Positions 24,325-32,901 of a stretch of DNA of 37,458 bases are shown piece by piece. The stretch is from contig JAUCFZ010000008.1 of NCBI GenBank assembly GCA_030377915.1, positions 1 to 37,458 of the forward strand, written 5' to 3'. The notes beneath the pieces were generated by a model that was not told the DNA's origin, did no database searches, and was given only the letters and a program-made list of their open reading frames with translations. The position numbers and the translations under genes are program-made. How positions within the stretch are numbered: position 1 is the first letter of the stretch; the number at the start of each line of letters is the position of its first letter. The DNA is from Clostridiaceae bacterium HSG29 (GTDB taxonomy: Bacteria; Bacillota; Clostridia; Peptostreptococcales; Acidaminobacteraceae).

Positions 24325-25102
24325 TAAGATCAATATCTTTTTGAAGTTCATTTAAATAATTATCACATAATAACATTTCAATGTTAATAGGATAATTATT
24401 TTTTTTAAGTAATTTTATCATATCAAATAAAATTTCATTTTTATAAACAGGTAAATGATTGTTATCTTTATTGAATCCATGAATATGAGAGTGATTCACT
24501 AATGATAAAAACTCCTTTGAAGGAAAAGTAATTTCTTCTAAATTTAAATAATCATGTGTAATATCAAAACATATTCCAATTTTATTATTAAAAGATTTAA
24601 CAATATTAATTAAATCCTCTCTATTATCACCGATTACTTTGTGATGATGTGTATTTAATGTTTCTATTGATAAATTAACTAAATAATTATTTTCATTAAA
24701 GAATTGAAGACTGAATTTTATAAAAGCATTTGTTTTTGATAAAGCCTCATCTTTTGATATTGTTTCATATTTTGCTCCATGAAAAACTAAAATGATATTA
24801 TTTTTACTTAAGTCAATTAGATCATTTAATGAATTATAAAATTCAATTAATTTTAGTTTGTTTTTATTTGAAAAATTACTAATATCTAAATTTTCATCTA
24901 TAAAATGTGGTAAATGAATTTTAATTTTAATGTTAGAATTTATAATTCCATTAAAAATATTTTTGTAAAATTCATATGAATATTTACTAAAATTAGGAGC
25001 AAACTCTAAAAAAGAAAGTCTATTTTTTTTAATAAAATTCATATATTCAGTTTGATCAATTTCGATAAGTATTTTTTCTTCAAATGTAATTCCTAAATTC
25101 AT
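24308..25102 (-). CDS. Xylose isomerase-like TIM barrel protein
   Basis: The 264-residue product has the segments of the sugar phosphate isomerase/epimerase and AP-endonuclease-2 superfamily: IKIHLPHFID, IILVFHGAKYE, LVNLSIETLNTHHH, KIGICFDITHDYL, HSHIHGFNKDNNHLPV and INIEMLLCDN. The His, Glu, Asp, His, Glu order fits the divalent-metal site of these barrels. A role as sugar-phosphate isomerase or as an endonuclease IV-like repair enzyme cannot be decided from motifs; the adjacency with dinB is only suggestive since the genes converge. AAGGTGG precedes the ATG. The 3' end overlaps dinB by 17 bases, with a short hairpin (AAGAT/ATCTT at 24326-24339) near the shared end. Confidence 0.82.
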   Translation of the reverse strand: MNLGITFEEKILIEIDQTEYMNFIKKNRLSFLEFAPNFSKYSYEFYKNIFNGIINSNIKIKIHLPHFIDENLDISNFSNKNKLKLIEFYNSLNDLIDLSKNNIILVFHGAKYETISKDEALSKTNAFIKFSLQFFNENNYLVNLSIETLNTHHHKVIGDNREDLINIVKSFNNKIGICFDITHDYLNLEEITFPSKEFLSLVNHSHIHGFNKDNNHLPVYKNEILFDMIKLLKKNNYPINIEMLLCDNYLNELQKDIDLINSFR

Positions 25103-25248
25103 AATCCACCTTCTTTAATATAATATGATATAGTATTAGTGTTAGATTAACAAGAAAAATGAAAAATACATTATTTGTTTTGTTATCTTGAAATATATTA
25201 GAAATGCTTGTAAAATGGATTTAGTGTTATATAAAGGAGTGGATTAAA

Positions 25249-25830
25249 ATGATATTAATGATTGATAATTATGATTCATTTACATACAATCTTGTAGAGT
25301 ATTTAAAAATGTTAAATGAGGAAGTAAAAGTAGTGCGAAATGATAAAATTTCAATAAAGGAAATTGTTGAAATGAAACCAAATATGATTGTTATTTCTCC
25401 AGGGCCATGTACTCCAAGTGAAGCTGGCATATCTGAAAAAATAATAGATGAACTTAAAGGCGTTTTTCCAATTTTAGGAATATGTCTTGGACATCAAGCA
25501 ATAGGTGAAGTATTTGGTGCGAATATTGTTAAAGCAATGGTGCCAGTTCATGGAAAAGTTTCTAAAATAAATCATATTAATAAAGGTGTTTTTAAAGAGT
25601 TGAATAATCCACTATATGTAACAAGATATCATTCTTTAGTAATTGAAAGAGATAGTTTGCCTGATGAACTTGAAATTACTGCAGAGACTATAGAAGGTGA
25701 AATTATGGGTATAAGACATAGGAAATATAATATTGAGGGTGTTCAATTTCATCCTGAGGCAATTTTAACTGAGCAAGGACTTGAATTACTTAAGAATTTT
25801 TTAGAAAATGGTGATAGAAATGATAATTAA
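25249..25830 (+). CDS. pabA: Aminodeoxychorismate synthase, glutaminase subunit
   Basis: A 193-residue class I glutamine amidotransferase supplying ammonia to PabB for 4-amino-4-deoxychorismate synthesis. Motifs: N-terminal ILMIDNYDSFTYNLVEYL, oxyanion region ISPGPCTPSEAG, nucleophile C79 in ILGICLGHQAIG, and the His-Glu pair in GVQFHPEAILTEQG. Such subunits can serve both PabB and TrpE; the pab/fol operon here, and no trp genes, point to folate. AAGGAG lies before the ATG. It overlaps pabB by 11 bases, so the two subunits are translationally coupled. The 146-base gap upstream has no recognisable riboswitch. Confidence 0.93.
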   Translation: MILMIDNYDSFTYNLVEYLKMLNEEVKVVRNDKISIKEIVEMKPNMIVISPGPCTPSEAGISEKIIDELKGVFPILGICLGHQAIGEVFGANIVKAMVPVHGKVSKINHINKGVFKELNNPLYVTRYHSLVIERDSLPDELEITAETIEGEIMGIRHRKYNIEGVQFHPEAILTEQGLELLKNFLENGDRNDN

Positions 25831-27184
25831 GGAAATTGATATTTCACTAAAACCATTTGAAATTTTCAATATATTTAAAAATGAAAATTTGCCAGTATTT
25901 CTTGATAGTTCAGATAAATACGAAAAACTAGGCAAATACTCTATTATTGCATTTAATCCATTTATAACAATTAAATCAAAAAATGGGAAAGTAAATATTA
26001 AAGAGGATGATGGAGAAATAAATTTAAATAGAAATCCTTTTGTGGTAATAAAAGAGTATTTGGATAAATTTAATAAAACATATAATACTGATCTTCCATT
26101 TATTGGCGGAGCAATTGGTCATTTTTCATATGATTTATTGTATCATTTAGAAACTATCGATAGAACAGCAGTTGATGATGTAAATATTGAAGATTTAAAT
26201 TTAGGGTTTTATAATGGCGCAATAATTTATGAACATAGCACTAAAAAAGTTTTTATAACTGATTCAGATGTAAATATAGGTGGAGATAAAAGAGTAAATA
26301 TAATATTAAAAAAATTAAGTTATGATAAAACGGAAAAATTAAATCTTAGACATCATAATAAAAAAGCTGAAATCAAGTCCAATATGACTAAAGAGGAATA
26401 TCTTAAATCAATAGAGAAAATTAAAAATTATATTATTGAAGGAGATATTTATCAAGTTAATATGACTCAAAGGTTTAAAACTGATTTAAGAGATAAACCA
26501 ATCGAATTATATAATAAATTAAGAAATATTAATCCTGCTCCATTTGCTGCTTTTATGGATTATGGAGAATATCAAATCTTATCTTCTTCACCAGAAAGAT
26601 TTATTGAATTAAGAGATAATAAACTTCAAACAAGACCTATTAAAGGAACAAGACCTCGAGGGAATAATGATGAAGAAGATAAAAAATTAAAAAACGAATT
26701 AAAAGAAAGTTTAAAGGATAAAGCAGAATTACTAATGATTGTTGATCTAGAAAGAAATGATTTTTCAAAAGTAGCAAAAACAAGTACTGTCAAAGTTCCT
26801 GAATTATTTGTAGTAGAGAAGTATCCTACTGTTTTTCATTTAGTTTCTACTGTAACTTGTTTAAAAGATGATAAATTTGATACCATTGATTGTATTACAA
26901 ATACTTTTCCAGGTGGTTCAATAACAGGTGCTCCTAAAATAAGAGCTATGGAAATAATTGATGAACTTGAACCTACTCAAAGAAATATATATACAGGATC
27001 AATTGGGTATATTGATTTTAATGGCGATATGGATTTAAATATTGTTATTAGGACAATGGTTATTAAAAATGATAAAGTTTATTTTCAAGTTGGTGGAGGA
27101 ATTGTTTATGATTCTAATGCGTTAGATGAATATCAAGAATCTCTTGATAAAGCGAAAGCTTTAATAGAAGCATTAAATTATTAG
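25820..27184 (+). CDS. pabB: Aminodeoxychorismate synthase component I
   Basis: The 454-residue chorismate-binding enzyme has an N-terminal domain of about 170 residues and a catalytic domain with YIIEGDIYQVNMTQRF, ILSSSPERFIEL, TRPIKGTRPRG, LMIVDLERNDFSKVA, PTVFHLVSTV and FPGGSITGAPKIRAMEIIDE. The Lys in PIKGT is the residue that separates PabB from anthranilate synthase, which has Ala there (PIAGT), so this is ADC synthase and not TrpE. The ATG at 25820 has GGTGA upstream; the frame is open from 25808 without a ribosome binding site. The product 4-amino-4-deoxychorismate passes to PabC, encoded next. Confidence 0.94.
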   Translation: MIIKEIDISLKPFEIFNIFKNENLPVFLDSSDKYEKLGKYSIIAFNPFITIKSKNGKVNIKEDDGEINLNRNPFVVIKEYLDKFNKTYNTDLPFIGGAIGHFSYDLLYHLETIDRTAVDDVNIEDLNLGFYNGAIIYEHSTKKVFITDSDVNIGGDKRVNIILKKLSYDKTEKLNLRHHNKKAEIKSNMTKEEYLKSIEKIKNYIIEGDIYQVNMTQRFKTDLRDKPIELYNKLRNINPAPFAAFMDYGEYQILSSSPERFIELRDNKLQTRPIKGTRPRGNNDEEDKKLKNELKESLKDKAELLMIVDLERNDFSKVAKTSTVKVPELFVVEKYPTVFHLVSTVTCLKDDKFDTIDCITNTFPGGSITGAPKIRAMEIIDELEPTQRNIYTGSIGYIDFNGDMDLNIVIRTMVIKNDKVYFQVGGGIVYDSNALDEYQESLDKAKALIEALNY

Positions 27185-27192
27185 GTGATAAA

Positions 27193-27990
27193 ATGAAATA
27201 TTTTTATAATGGAAAATTCTTAAATGAAAATGAAATGACTAAAACTTCTCCATTGAGTGATGGTGTAATGTATGGATATGGATTATTTGAAACTGTAAAA
27301 ATAAAGAATTCAAAACCTGTATTTCTTGATGAGCATCTTAAAAGGCTTAGAGATGGTTTAACTAAATTAAATATTACTTTTATTTATTCGGATAAGAAAA
27401 TTATTGAAATTATAGATAAGTTGATTAAAATAAATAGATTTGATGGAGCTTTAAAAATTACAGTTATTAAAAATAAAAATATGTGTGATTTAATTTTAAT
27501 GATGCGGAAAAGTAATTATTTGTATAAGGATTATCAAAAAGGTTTTAATTTAAAAATTAGTGATGTGAAAAGGAATTCTACATCAAAAATTGTTGGCTTA
27601 AAAACAATTAATTATTTAGAAAATATTTTAGAATTTAAAAATGCTAAGAATGAAGGTTTCGATGAAATATTGTTTTTCAATGAAAAAAATAAACTTTGCG
27701 AAGGTGCAATTTCAAATATTTTCATTGTAAAAAATAAAAAATTATATACGCCAAGTCTTGAAAATGGACTATTAAGTGGTATAATGAGAATGAAAGTCAT
27801 TAAAGAGTCAGATTTAGAAGTAATTGAAACAGATATTGATAAAGAGTTTTTAGAAAGTTCTGATGAAATATTTTTAACTAACTCATTAATGGAAGTCATG
27901 CCTGTTAAAACGATTAAAGGTATTGACTATAATTGCAGAAAATTTGAGATTTCAAATTATATTAGAAGTATTGTAAATGGAGATGATTAA
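27193..27990 (+). CDS. pabC: Aminodeoxychorismate lyase
   Basis: A 265-residue fold-type IV PLP enzyme that removes pyruvate from 4-amino-4-deoxychorismate to release p-aminobenzoate. N-terminal [18 protein letters not shown] is typical of the family, as are the PLP lysine region [16 protein letters not shown] and [20 protein letters not shown] with LLSGIMR. Related members are branched-chain and D-amino-acid aminotransferases, but the position after pabB settles the assignment. GGTGAT precedes the ATG, eight bases after the pabB stop. The 3' end directly abuts folE (one base between the two). Confidence 0.92.
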   Translation: MKYFYNGKFLNENEMTKTSPLSDGVMYGYGLFETVKIKNSKPVFLDEHLKRLRDGLTKLNITFIYSDKKIIEIIDKLIKINRFDGALKITVIKNKNMCDLILMMRKSNYLYKDYQKGFNLKISDVKRNSTSKIVGLKTINYLENILEFKNAKNEGFDEILFFNEKNKLCEGAISNIFIVKNKKLYTPSLENGLLSGIMRMKVIKESDLEVIETDIDKEFLESSDEIFLTNSLMEVMPVKTIKGIDYNCRKFEISNYIRSIVNGDD

Positions 27991-27991
27991 A

Positions 27992-28555
27992 ATGGATATG
28001 GAGAGAATTGAGAAAGCTTTTAGAGAAATAATTATTGCAATAGGAGAAGATCCTGATAGAGAAGGGTTAAAAGAGACTCCAAATAGAGTTGCCAGAATGT
28101 ATGCAGAGATTTTTGCTGGAATTGATAAGGATCCTAGTGAACATATGAAAGTTACTTTTAAAGATGAAGAACATGAAGAATTAGTTCTTGTAAAAGATAT
28201 ACCTTTTTATTCAATGTGTGAACATCATTTTATTCCTTTTATTGGAAAAGCTCATGTTGGATATATTCCTAGAGATGGTAGTGTAGTAGGACTTTCAAAA
28301 TTAGCAAGATTAGTTGATGATATTGCAAAAAGACCACAATTACAAGAAAGAATTACTTCAGAAGTTGCTAATACTATTAATAAGGAAATTAATCCTCTTG
28401 GTGTAATAGTTGTAATTGAAGCTGAACATTTATGTATGAGTATGAGAGGTGTTAAAAAACCTGGAAGCAGAACTGTTACATCTGCGGTAAGAGGTATATT
28501 TAAAAAAGAATCAAAAACTCGTGCTGAAGCTATGAGTTTAATTAATTGTAAATAA
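27992..28555 (+). CDS. folE: GTP cyclohydrolase I
   Basis: A 187-residue enzyme that converts GTP to dihydroneopterin triphosphate, the first pterin step of folate synthesis. The zinc and catalytic region is [20 protein letters not shown], followed by [20 protein letters not shown] and [17 protein letters not shown] with the second zinc Cys. The N-terminal [20 protein letters not shown] is typical. The ATG at 27992 has GGAGAT upstream inside the end of pabC; in-frame starts at 27977 and 27998 are possible alternatives. The product is decamer-forming in known homologues. folP follows after 12 bases. Confidence 0.95.
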   Translation: MDMERIEKAFREIIIAIGEDPDREGLKETPNRVARMYAEIFAGIDKDPSEHMKVTFKDEEHEELVLVKDIPFYSMCEHHFIPFIGKAHVGYIPRDGSVVGLSKLARLVDDIAKRPQLQERITSEVANTINKEINPLGVIVVIEAEHLCMSMRGVKKPGSRTVTSAVRGIFKKESKTRAEAMSLINCK

Positions 28556-28567
28556 TTGGAGGACATT

Positions 28568-29383
28568 GTGATTTTAAATTGTAATGGCAAGGAAATGGAA
28601 ATTGGTAAAAAAACTTTGATTATGGGAATATTAAACGTAACACCAGATTCTTTTTCAGATGGTGGCAAGTTTAATAATATTGATAACGCATTAAGCCATG
28701 CAAAAAAAATGCAAGATGAGGGTGCTGATATAATTGATATTGGTGGAGAATCAACTAGACCGGGTTCGGATAAAGTTGATGAAGATGAAGAGATAAGTAG
28801 AGTAATACCAATTTTAAAAAAATTAAAAAAAGAAATAGACGTTATTATTTCAGTAGACACTTCAAAAGCAAATGTTGCAAAAGTAGCTCTTGAAAATGGT
28901 GCAAATATTATTAATGATGTATGGGGACTTCAAAAAGAACCGGAAATTGCTAATTACATTGCTGAATATGATGTGCCAGTTGTTATTATGCATAATAAAA
29001 TAAATAATATTTATGAAAATGATATTATTGAATCAATGAAAGAATTTTTTTCAGTTTCATTAGAAATTGCTAAAAAAGCGGGGATAAAAAAAGAAAATAT
29101 TTTTCTTGATCCTGGTATTGGCTTTGGAAAAGATCCTGAGCAAAATATTGAAGTTATGGCAAGGCTTGATGAATTAAATGAAATTGGATATAAAATGCTT
29201 TTAGGAACTTCAAGAAAATCTATGATTGGTTATATTTTAGATTTACCTAGTGATCAAAGACTTGAAGGAACAATTGCAACAAATGTAATTGGTGTTATCA
29301 ATGGTTATGATATTGTTAGAGTTCATGATGTTAAAGAACATGTAAATGCTTTAAAAGTTACTGATAGAATTTACAGGAGGTAG
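28568..29383 (+). CDS. folP: Dihydropteroate synthase
   Basis: A 271-residue TIM-barrel enzyme that condenses 6-hydroxymethyl-dihydropterin pyrophosphate with p-aminobenzoate and is the sulfonamide target. Motifs: LIMGILNVTPDSFSDGGKF, ADIIDIGGESTRPGS, VIISVDTSKANVAKVA, IINDVWG, PVVIMHN, IFLDPGIGFGKDPEQN, LLGTSRKSMIG and the C-terminal RVHDVKEH. The start is GTG at 28568 with GGAGG five bases upstream; the open frame at 28556 would begin inside that ribosome binding site. It follows folE by 12 bases and precedes mscS by three. Confidence 0.95.
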   Translation: MILNCNGKEMEIGKKTLIMGILNVTPDSFSDGGKFNNIDNALSHAKKMQDEGADIIDIGGESTRPGSDKVDEDEEISRVIPILKKLKKEIDVIISVDTSKANVAKVALENGANIINDVWGLQKEPEIANYIAEYDVPVVIMHNKINNIYENDIIESMKEFFSVSLEIAKKAGIKKENIFLDPGIGFGKDPEQNIEVMARLDELNEIGYKMLLGTSRKSMIGYILDLPSDQRLEGTIATNVIGVINGYDIVRVHDVKEHVNALKVTDRIYRR

Positions 29384-29386
29384 AAA

Positions 29387-30208
29387 ATGAATGCAATTAA
29401 TATAAGTAGAGAAGTTATTGTAAATTTTCTTATTACTAAAGGAGTAGCATTTATAGTTGCGCTACTGATAGTATTTGTTGGTTTTAAAGTTTCAAATTAT
29501 ATTGTGAAAATGTTAGAAAAATTATTAAAAAAATCAAAATGTGATGAAACAATAGCAAATTTTTTGATTCCATTTAGTAAAATGTCATTAAAAGTTCTAG
29601 TTTTAATATCAGTTATTTCATATCTTGGTGTTGTAACGACATCTTTTGTTGCTATAATTGGTGGTGCTAGTTTTGCAATAGGTTTAGCTTTTCAAGGAAG
29701 TTTATCTAATTTTGCAGGTGGAGTACTTTTATTAATATTAAAACCTTTTAAAGTTGGTGATTATATTAATGTAAATGGTATAAGTGGAACTGTTAAATCA
29801 ATAAGTATTTTTTATACTCATTTAACTACGCCTGATAATAAGATTGAAATAATTCCTAATAGTATGGTATCAAATAGTAATTTAACAAATTTTTCTGCGA
29901 ATAATACAAGAAGAGTTGATTTAATAATAGGTGTTGATTATGACACTGATATAAAATTACTAAAGAATACTGTTAAGGAAATAATTAAAAGTAATGAAAA
30001 AATTCTTTCTGAGCCTTCATATTTTGTTGGGCTTAGTGAATTTGGTGATAGTTCACTTAATTTTAGTATTAAGTTCTGGGTAAAAACAAGTGATTATTGG
30101 GATGTTTATTTTAAAACTAATGAAAATATTAATGAAAAATTTAATGAAGTTGGAATTAGTTTTCCATATCCTCATATGGATGTAAATATTATAGGAAATA
30201 ATCAATAG
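29387..30208 (+). CDS. mscS: Small-conductance mechanosensitive channel
   Basis: A 273-residue MscS family channel that opens on membrane tension to release solutes during hypo-osmotic shock. Two N-terminal membrane helices (IVNFLITKGVAFIVALLIVF and FSKMSLKVLVLISVISYLGV) lead to the pore helix with the Gly/Ala-rich IGGASFAIGLAFQGSLSNFA. The conserved beta domain GDYINVNGISGTVKSISIFY and IIPNSMVSNSNLTNFS follow. The length is near E. coli MscS (286). AGGAGG precedes the ATG three bases after folP. It sits inside the folate operon between folP and folB, with no obvious metabolic link. Confidence 0.94.
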   Translation: MNAINISREVIVNFLITKGVAFIVALLIVFVGFKVSNYIVKMLEKLLKKSKCDETIANFLIPFSKMSLKVLVLISVISYLGVVTTSFVAIIGGASFAIGLAFQGSLSNFAGGVLLLILKPFKVGDYINVNGISGTVKSISIFYTHLTTPDNKIEIIPNSMVSNSNLTNFSANNTRRVDLIIGVDYDTDIKLLKNTVKEIIKSNEKILSEPSYFVGLSEFGDSSLNFSIKFWVKTSDYWDVYFKTNENINEKFNEVGISFPYPHMDVNIIGNNQ

Positions 30209-30216
30209 GAGATAAA

Positions 30217-30582
30217 ATGGATATTATAAAATTAAAAAACCTTAGATTCTATGGTTACCATGGAGTTTTAGAAGAGGAAAAGAAAATAGGGCAGAAATTT
30301 ATTGTTGATTTAAAATTATATGCTGATTTAAAAGAAGCTTGTTTAAATGACAATGTAACAGATACTGTGCATTATGGCTTAGTGTACGAATTAGTAAAAG
30401 AAATTGTTGAAAACAATAAATTTGATTTAATTGAGAAACTTGCACAAGTTATTGCAACTTCAATTTTTGATGAGTTTAAAAAGGTTAAAAAAATTGAAGT
30501 TGAAATTAAAAAACCTGAAGCTCCTGTTAATGGGATATATGACTATTTTTCTGTTTTGATTGAAAGAAGTAGAAATGAATAG
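30217..30582 (+). CDS. folB: Dihydroneopterin aldolase
   Basis: A 121-residue enzyme that cleaves dihydroneopterin to 6-hydroxymethyl-dihydropterin plus glycolaldehyde. Motifs: KNLRFYGYHGVLEEEKKIGQ, KFIVDLKLYADL, VHYGLVYELVKEIVE, FDLIEKLAQVIATSIFDEF and VEIKKPEAPVNGIYDYFSV with the conserved catalytic Lys. The typical length is about 120. AGGAGA precedes the ATG. It overlaps folK by 8 bases, giving coupled translation of consecutive pathway enzymes. Confidence 0.95.
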   Translation: MDIIKLKNLRFYGYHGVLEEEKKIGQKFIVDLKLYADLKEACLNDNVTDTVHYGLVYELVKEIVENNKFDLIEKLAQVIATSIFDEFKKVKKIEVEIKKPEAPVNGIYDYFSVLIERSRNE

Positions 30583-31057
30583 GGCATATTTATCATTAGG
30601 TAGCAATATAGGCAATAGCAAAGAGAATATTTTAAAAGCATATGAAATACTAGAAAATAATTCTGTTAAAATTTCAAAAAAATCATCTTTTTATGAAACT
30701 GATCCTTATGGTTATGAGGATCAAGATGTGTTCGTAAATTCAGTAATAGAAATTGAAACTAATTTTAGCCCTTATGAACTTCTTGACATTTGTCATTTAG
30801 TAGAAAAAGAATTAAAAAGAAGAAGGATTATTCATTGGGGACCTAGAACTATTGATGTTGACATTTTACTTTTTAATGATATTATTATGGATGAAGAATT
30901 TTTAATAATTCCTCATAAAGAAATGACTAAACGAGCTTTTGTTTTAGTACCTCTTTTAGAGATTAATAGTGAAATTGAAATAAATGGTAAAAAGGCTGTA
31001 GATATTGTTAAAAATATCGATACAGATAGTGTGAGGTTGATTGATGACAAATTGTAG
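30575..31057 (+). CDS. folK: 2-amino-4-hydroxy-6-hydroxymethyldihydropteridine pyrophosphokinase
   Basis: A 160-residue HPPK that transfers pyrophosphate from ATP to 6-hydroxymethyl-dihydropterin, making the substrate of FolP. Motifs: [60 protein letters not shown] with the metal-binding DxD, and [19 protein letters not shown]. The ATG at 30575 overlaps the end of folB and gives the usual N-terminus; an upstream in-frame start at 30560 is less likely. It overlaps the DAHP synthase gene by 14 bases. Confidence 0.95.
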   Translation: MNRAYLSLGSNIGNSKENILKAYEILENNSVKISKKSSFYETDPYGYEDQDVFVNSVIEIETNFSPYELLDICHLVEKELKRRRIIHWGPRTIDVDILLFNDIIMDEEFLIIPHKEMTKRAFVLVPLLEINSEIEINGKKAVDIVKNIDTDSVRLIDDKL

Positions 31058-31847
31058 AAAAATTCTAACAGGAAAAAAAATTGAAGTTAAAATTAATGGT
31101 ATTATTGTAGATGAAAAAAATCCTTTGATTATTGCAGGACCTTGTTCAGTGGAGTCTAGAGAACAAATAATTGCTATTGCAAAAGAAGTTAAAAAGCTTG
31201 GTGCAACTGCACTTCGTGGTGGAGCTTTTAAACCTAGAACTAGTCCATATGCATTTCAAGGACTTGAAGAAGAGGGATTAAAATATTTAAAGGAAGCAAG
31301 TGAGATTACAGGACTTCCTGTAGTTACAGAAATAACTGATCAGAAATTTATAGAAATGTTTGAAAAATATGTAGATGTTTTTCAAGTTGGTTCAAGGAAT
31401 ATGAATAATTATACTTTGTTAAAAGCTCTTGGAAAAGTAAATAAACCAATTTTACTTAAAAGAGGAATGAGTTCAACAATATATGAATGGATACTTGCAG
31501 CAGAGTATTTAGCTGAATTTGGTAATAAAAATATTATTTTATGCGAAAGAGGAATTAGAACTTTTGATACTTATACTAGAAACACTTTAGATTTAGCGGC
31601 TATTCCAATTATGAAAAAAGAAACAGGTTTACCTGTTATAGTTGATCCAAGTCATGGAACTGGTAGAAGAGAATTAATTGAACCTATGACAATGGCTGGA
31701 TTTGCAGCTGGTGCTGATGGCGTTATTATTGAAGTGCATAATGATCCTGATAATGCTCTTAGTGATGGAATTCAGTCAATTTATCCATCGCAATTTAAGA
31801 AAATTGTAGAAAGAATAAATGATTTTAAAAGGAGTAGTGTTAAGTAG
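31044..31847 (+). CDS. aroF: 3-deoxy-7-phosphoheptulonate synthase (type I beta, KDOPS-like)
   Basis: A 267-residue enzyme that joins phosphoenolpyruvate and erythrose 4-phosphate, the entry step of the shikimate pathway that yields chorismate for PABA. Motifs: [87 protein letters not shown] and [13 protein letters not shown], plus the late [18 protein letters not shown]. It lacks the N-terminal ferredoxin-like regulatory domain of the Thermotoga enzyme and resembles the core-only type, so the usual aromatic feedback site may be missing. The ATG at 31044 has GAGG upstream. It links chorismate supply to pabAB in this operon. Confidence 0.92.
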   Translation: MTNCRKILTGKKIEVKINGIIVDEKNPLIIAGPCSVESREQIIAIAKEVKKLGATALRGGAFKPRTSPYAFQGLEEEGLKYLKEASEITGLPVVTEITDQKFIEMFEKYVDVFQVGSRNMNNYTLLKALGKVNKPILLKRGMSSTIYEWILAAEYLAEFGNKNIILCERGIRTFDTYTRNTLDLAAIPIMKKETGLPVIVDPSHGTGRRELIEPMTMAGFAAGADGVIIEVHNDPDNALSDGIQSIYPSQFKKIVERINDFKRSSVK

Positions 31848-31849
31848 AT

Positions 31850-32845
31850 ATGAATATATTAGTTACAGGTGGAACTGGATATATTGGTTCACATACATGT
31901 GTTGAGTTATTAAATAGTAATCATTCAGTAGTAATTGTAGATAATTTAATTAATAGCAAAATTGAAACAATTGACAAAATTCAAGAAATCACAGGTAAAG
32001 ATGTAGTTTTTTATGAAAAAGATGTAACTAATAAAGAATCTGTTGATGAAATATTTAGTAATCATAAATTTGATGGAATAATTCATTTTGCTGGTTTAAA
32101 AGCAGTTGGAGAGTCCGTTTCAAAACCTCTTGATTATTATTTTAATAATCTTGTAAGTACAATGGTATTATCAAAAGCTTGTATAAAATATGGTGTTAAT
32201 AAATTTGTGTTTTCATCATCAGCAACAGTATATGGAGATAATAAAGTTCCTTTTATTGAAACAATGGAATTATTAAAAACAACTAATCCATATGGTGAAA
32301 CAAAAGCTATGAGCGAAAGAATTTTAACTGACACTTCATTAGCAAATAGTGAATTTTCAGTTGCTCTTTTAAGATATTTTAATCCTGTTGGAGCGCATGA
32401 AAGCGGATTGATAGGTGAATCTCCTAATGGAATTCCAAATAATTTAATGCCTTTTGTTTCTAAAGTTGCTAAAGGTGAACTTAAAAAATTAAGTATATTT
32501 GGAGATGATTATAATACAGTTGATGGCACAGGTGTTAGGGACTATATTCATGTAGTAGATCTTGCAATAGGGCATGTTAGTGCAATTGAAAAACTGAATA
32601 GTGGTGTTAATGTATATAATTTGGGTACTGGAAAAGGGACTTCGGTATTAGAAATAGTAAATGCTTTTAAAGAAGTAAATAAGATAGATATTCCTTATGA
32701 AATTGTAGAGCGTAGACCAGGAGATATTGCATCTTGTTATGCTGATGCTAATAAAGCGAAGAAAGAACTTAATTGGGAAGCCAAAAAAGATATTAATGAA
32801 ATGGTAAGAGATTCATGGCGTTTTGAAAAAAATTATAATATATAA
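31850..32845 (+). CDS. galE: UDP-glucose 4-epimerase
   Basis: A 331-residue short-chain dehydrogenase-fold enzyme that interconverts UDP-glucose and UDP-galactose with bound NAD+. Motifs: ILVTGGTGYIGSHTCVELL, IIHFAGLKAVGESVSKPLDY, FSSSATVYGDN with catalytic Ser, NPYGETKAMSERIL with YxxxK, LLRYFNPVGAHESGLIGE, GTGVRDYIHVVDLAIGHV, NLGTGKGTSVLEI and ERRPGDIASCYADA. It starts two bases after the DAHP synthase stop with no strong ribosome binding site, so it probably depends on coupling. It ends the long operon; a terminator follows. Confidence 0.95.
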   Translation: MNILVTGGTGYIGSHTCVELLNSNHSVVIVDNLINSKIETIDKIQEITGKDVVFYEKDVTNKESVDEIFSNHKFDGIIHFAGLKAVGESVSKPLDYYFNNLVSTMVLSKACIKYGVNKFVFSSSATVYGDNKVPFIETMELLKTTNPYGETKAMSERILTDTSLANSEFSVALLRYFNPVGAHESGLIGESPNGIPNNLMPFVSKVAKGELKKLSIFGDDYNTVDGTGVRDYIHVVDLAIGHVSAIEKLNSGVNVYNLGTGKGTSVLEIVNAFKEVNKIDIPYEIVERRPGDIASCYADANKAKKELNWEAKKDINEMVRDSWRFEKNYNI

Positions 32846-32854
32846 ATAGATAAT

Positions 32855-32893
32855 AAAAAATCCGAAATTCTATAATGAATTTCGGATTTTTTT
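32855..32893. terminator. Bidirectional terminator between galE and hflC
   Basis: AAAATCCGAAATTC (32857-32870) pairs with GAATTTCGGATTTT (32877-32890), with T runs on both strands outside the stem. It serves the plus-strand folate/galE operon and the minus-strand hflKC operon. Confidence 0.9.
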
Positions 32894-32901
32894 GTAAAGT
32901 A

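Noticed and set aside
25103-25248. Tetrahydrofolate riboswitch before pabA
   Set aside because: I could not find the conserved THF aptamer blocks in this AT-rich gap; no hairpin or terminator stands out.
25820-27184. Anthranilate synthase (trpE)
   Set aside because: The catalytic PIKGT motif has the Lys of PabB and the genomic context is pab/fol, with no trp genes.
28252-28860. 202-residue minus-strand frame across folE and folP
   Set aside because: It lies opposite two well-supported genes and shows no recognisable motif; a shadow of their codon bias.
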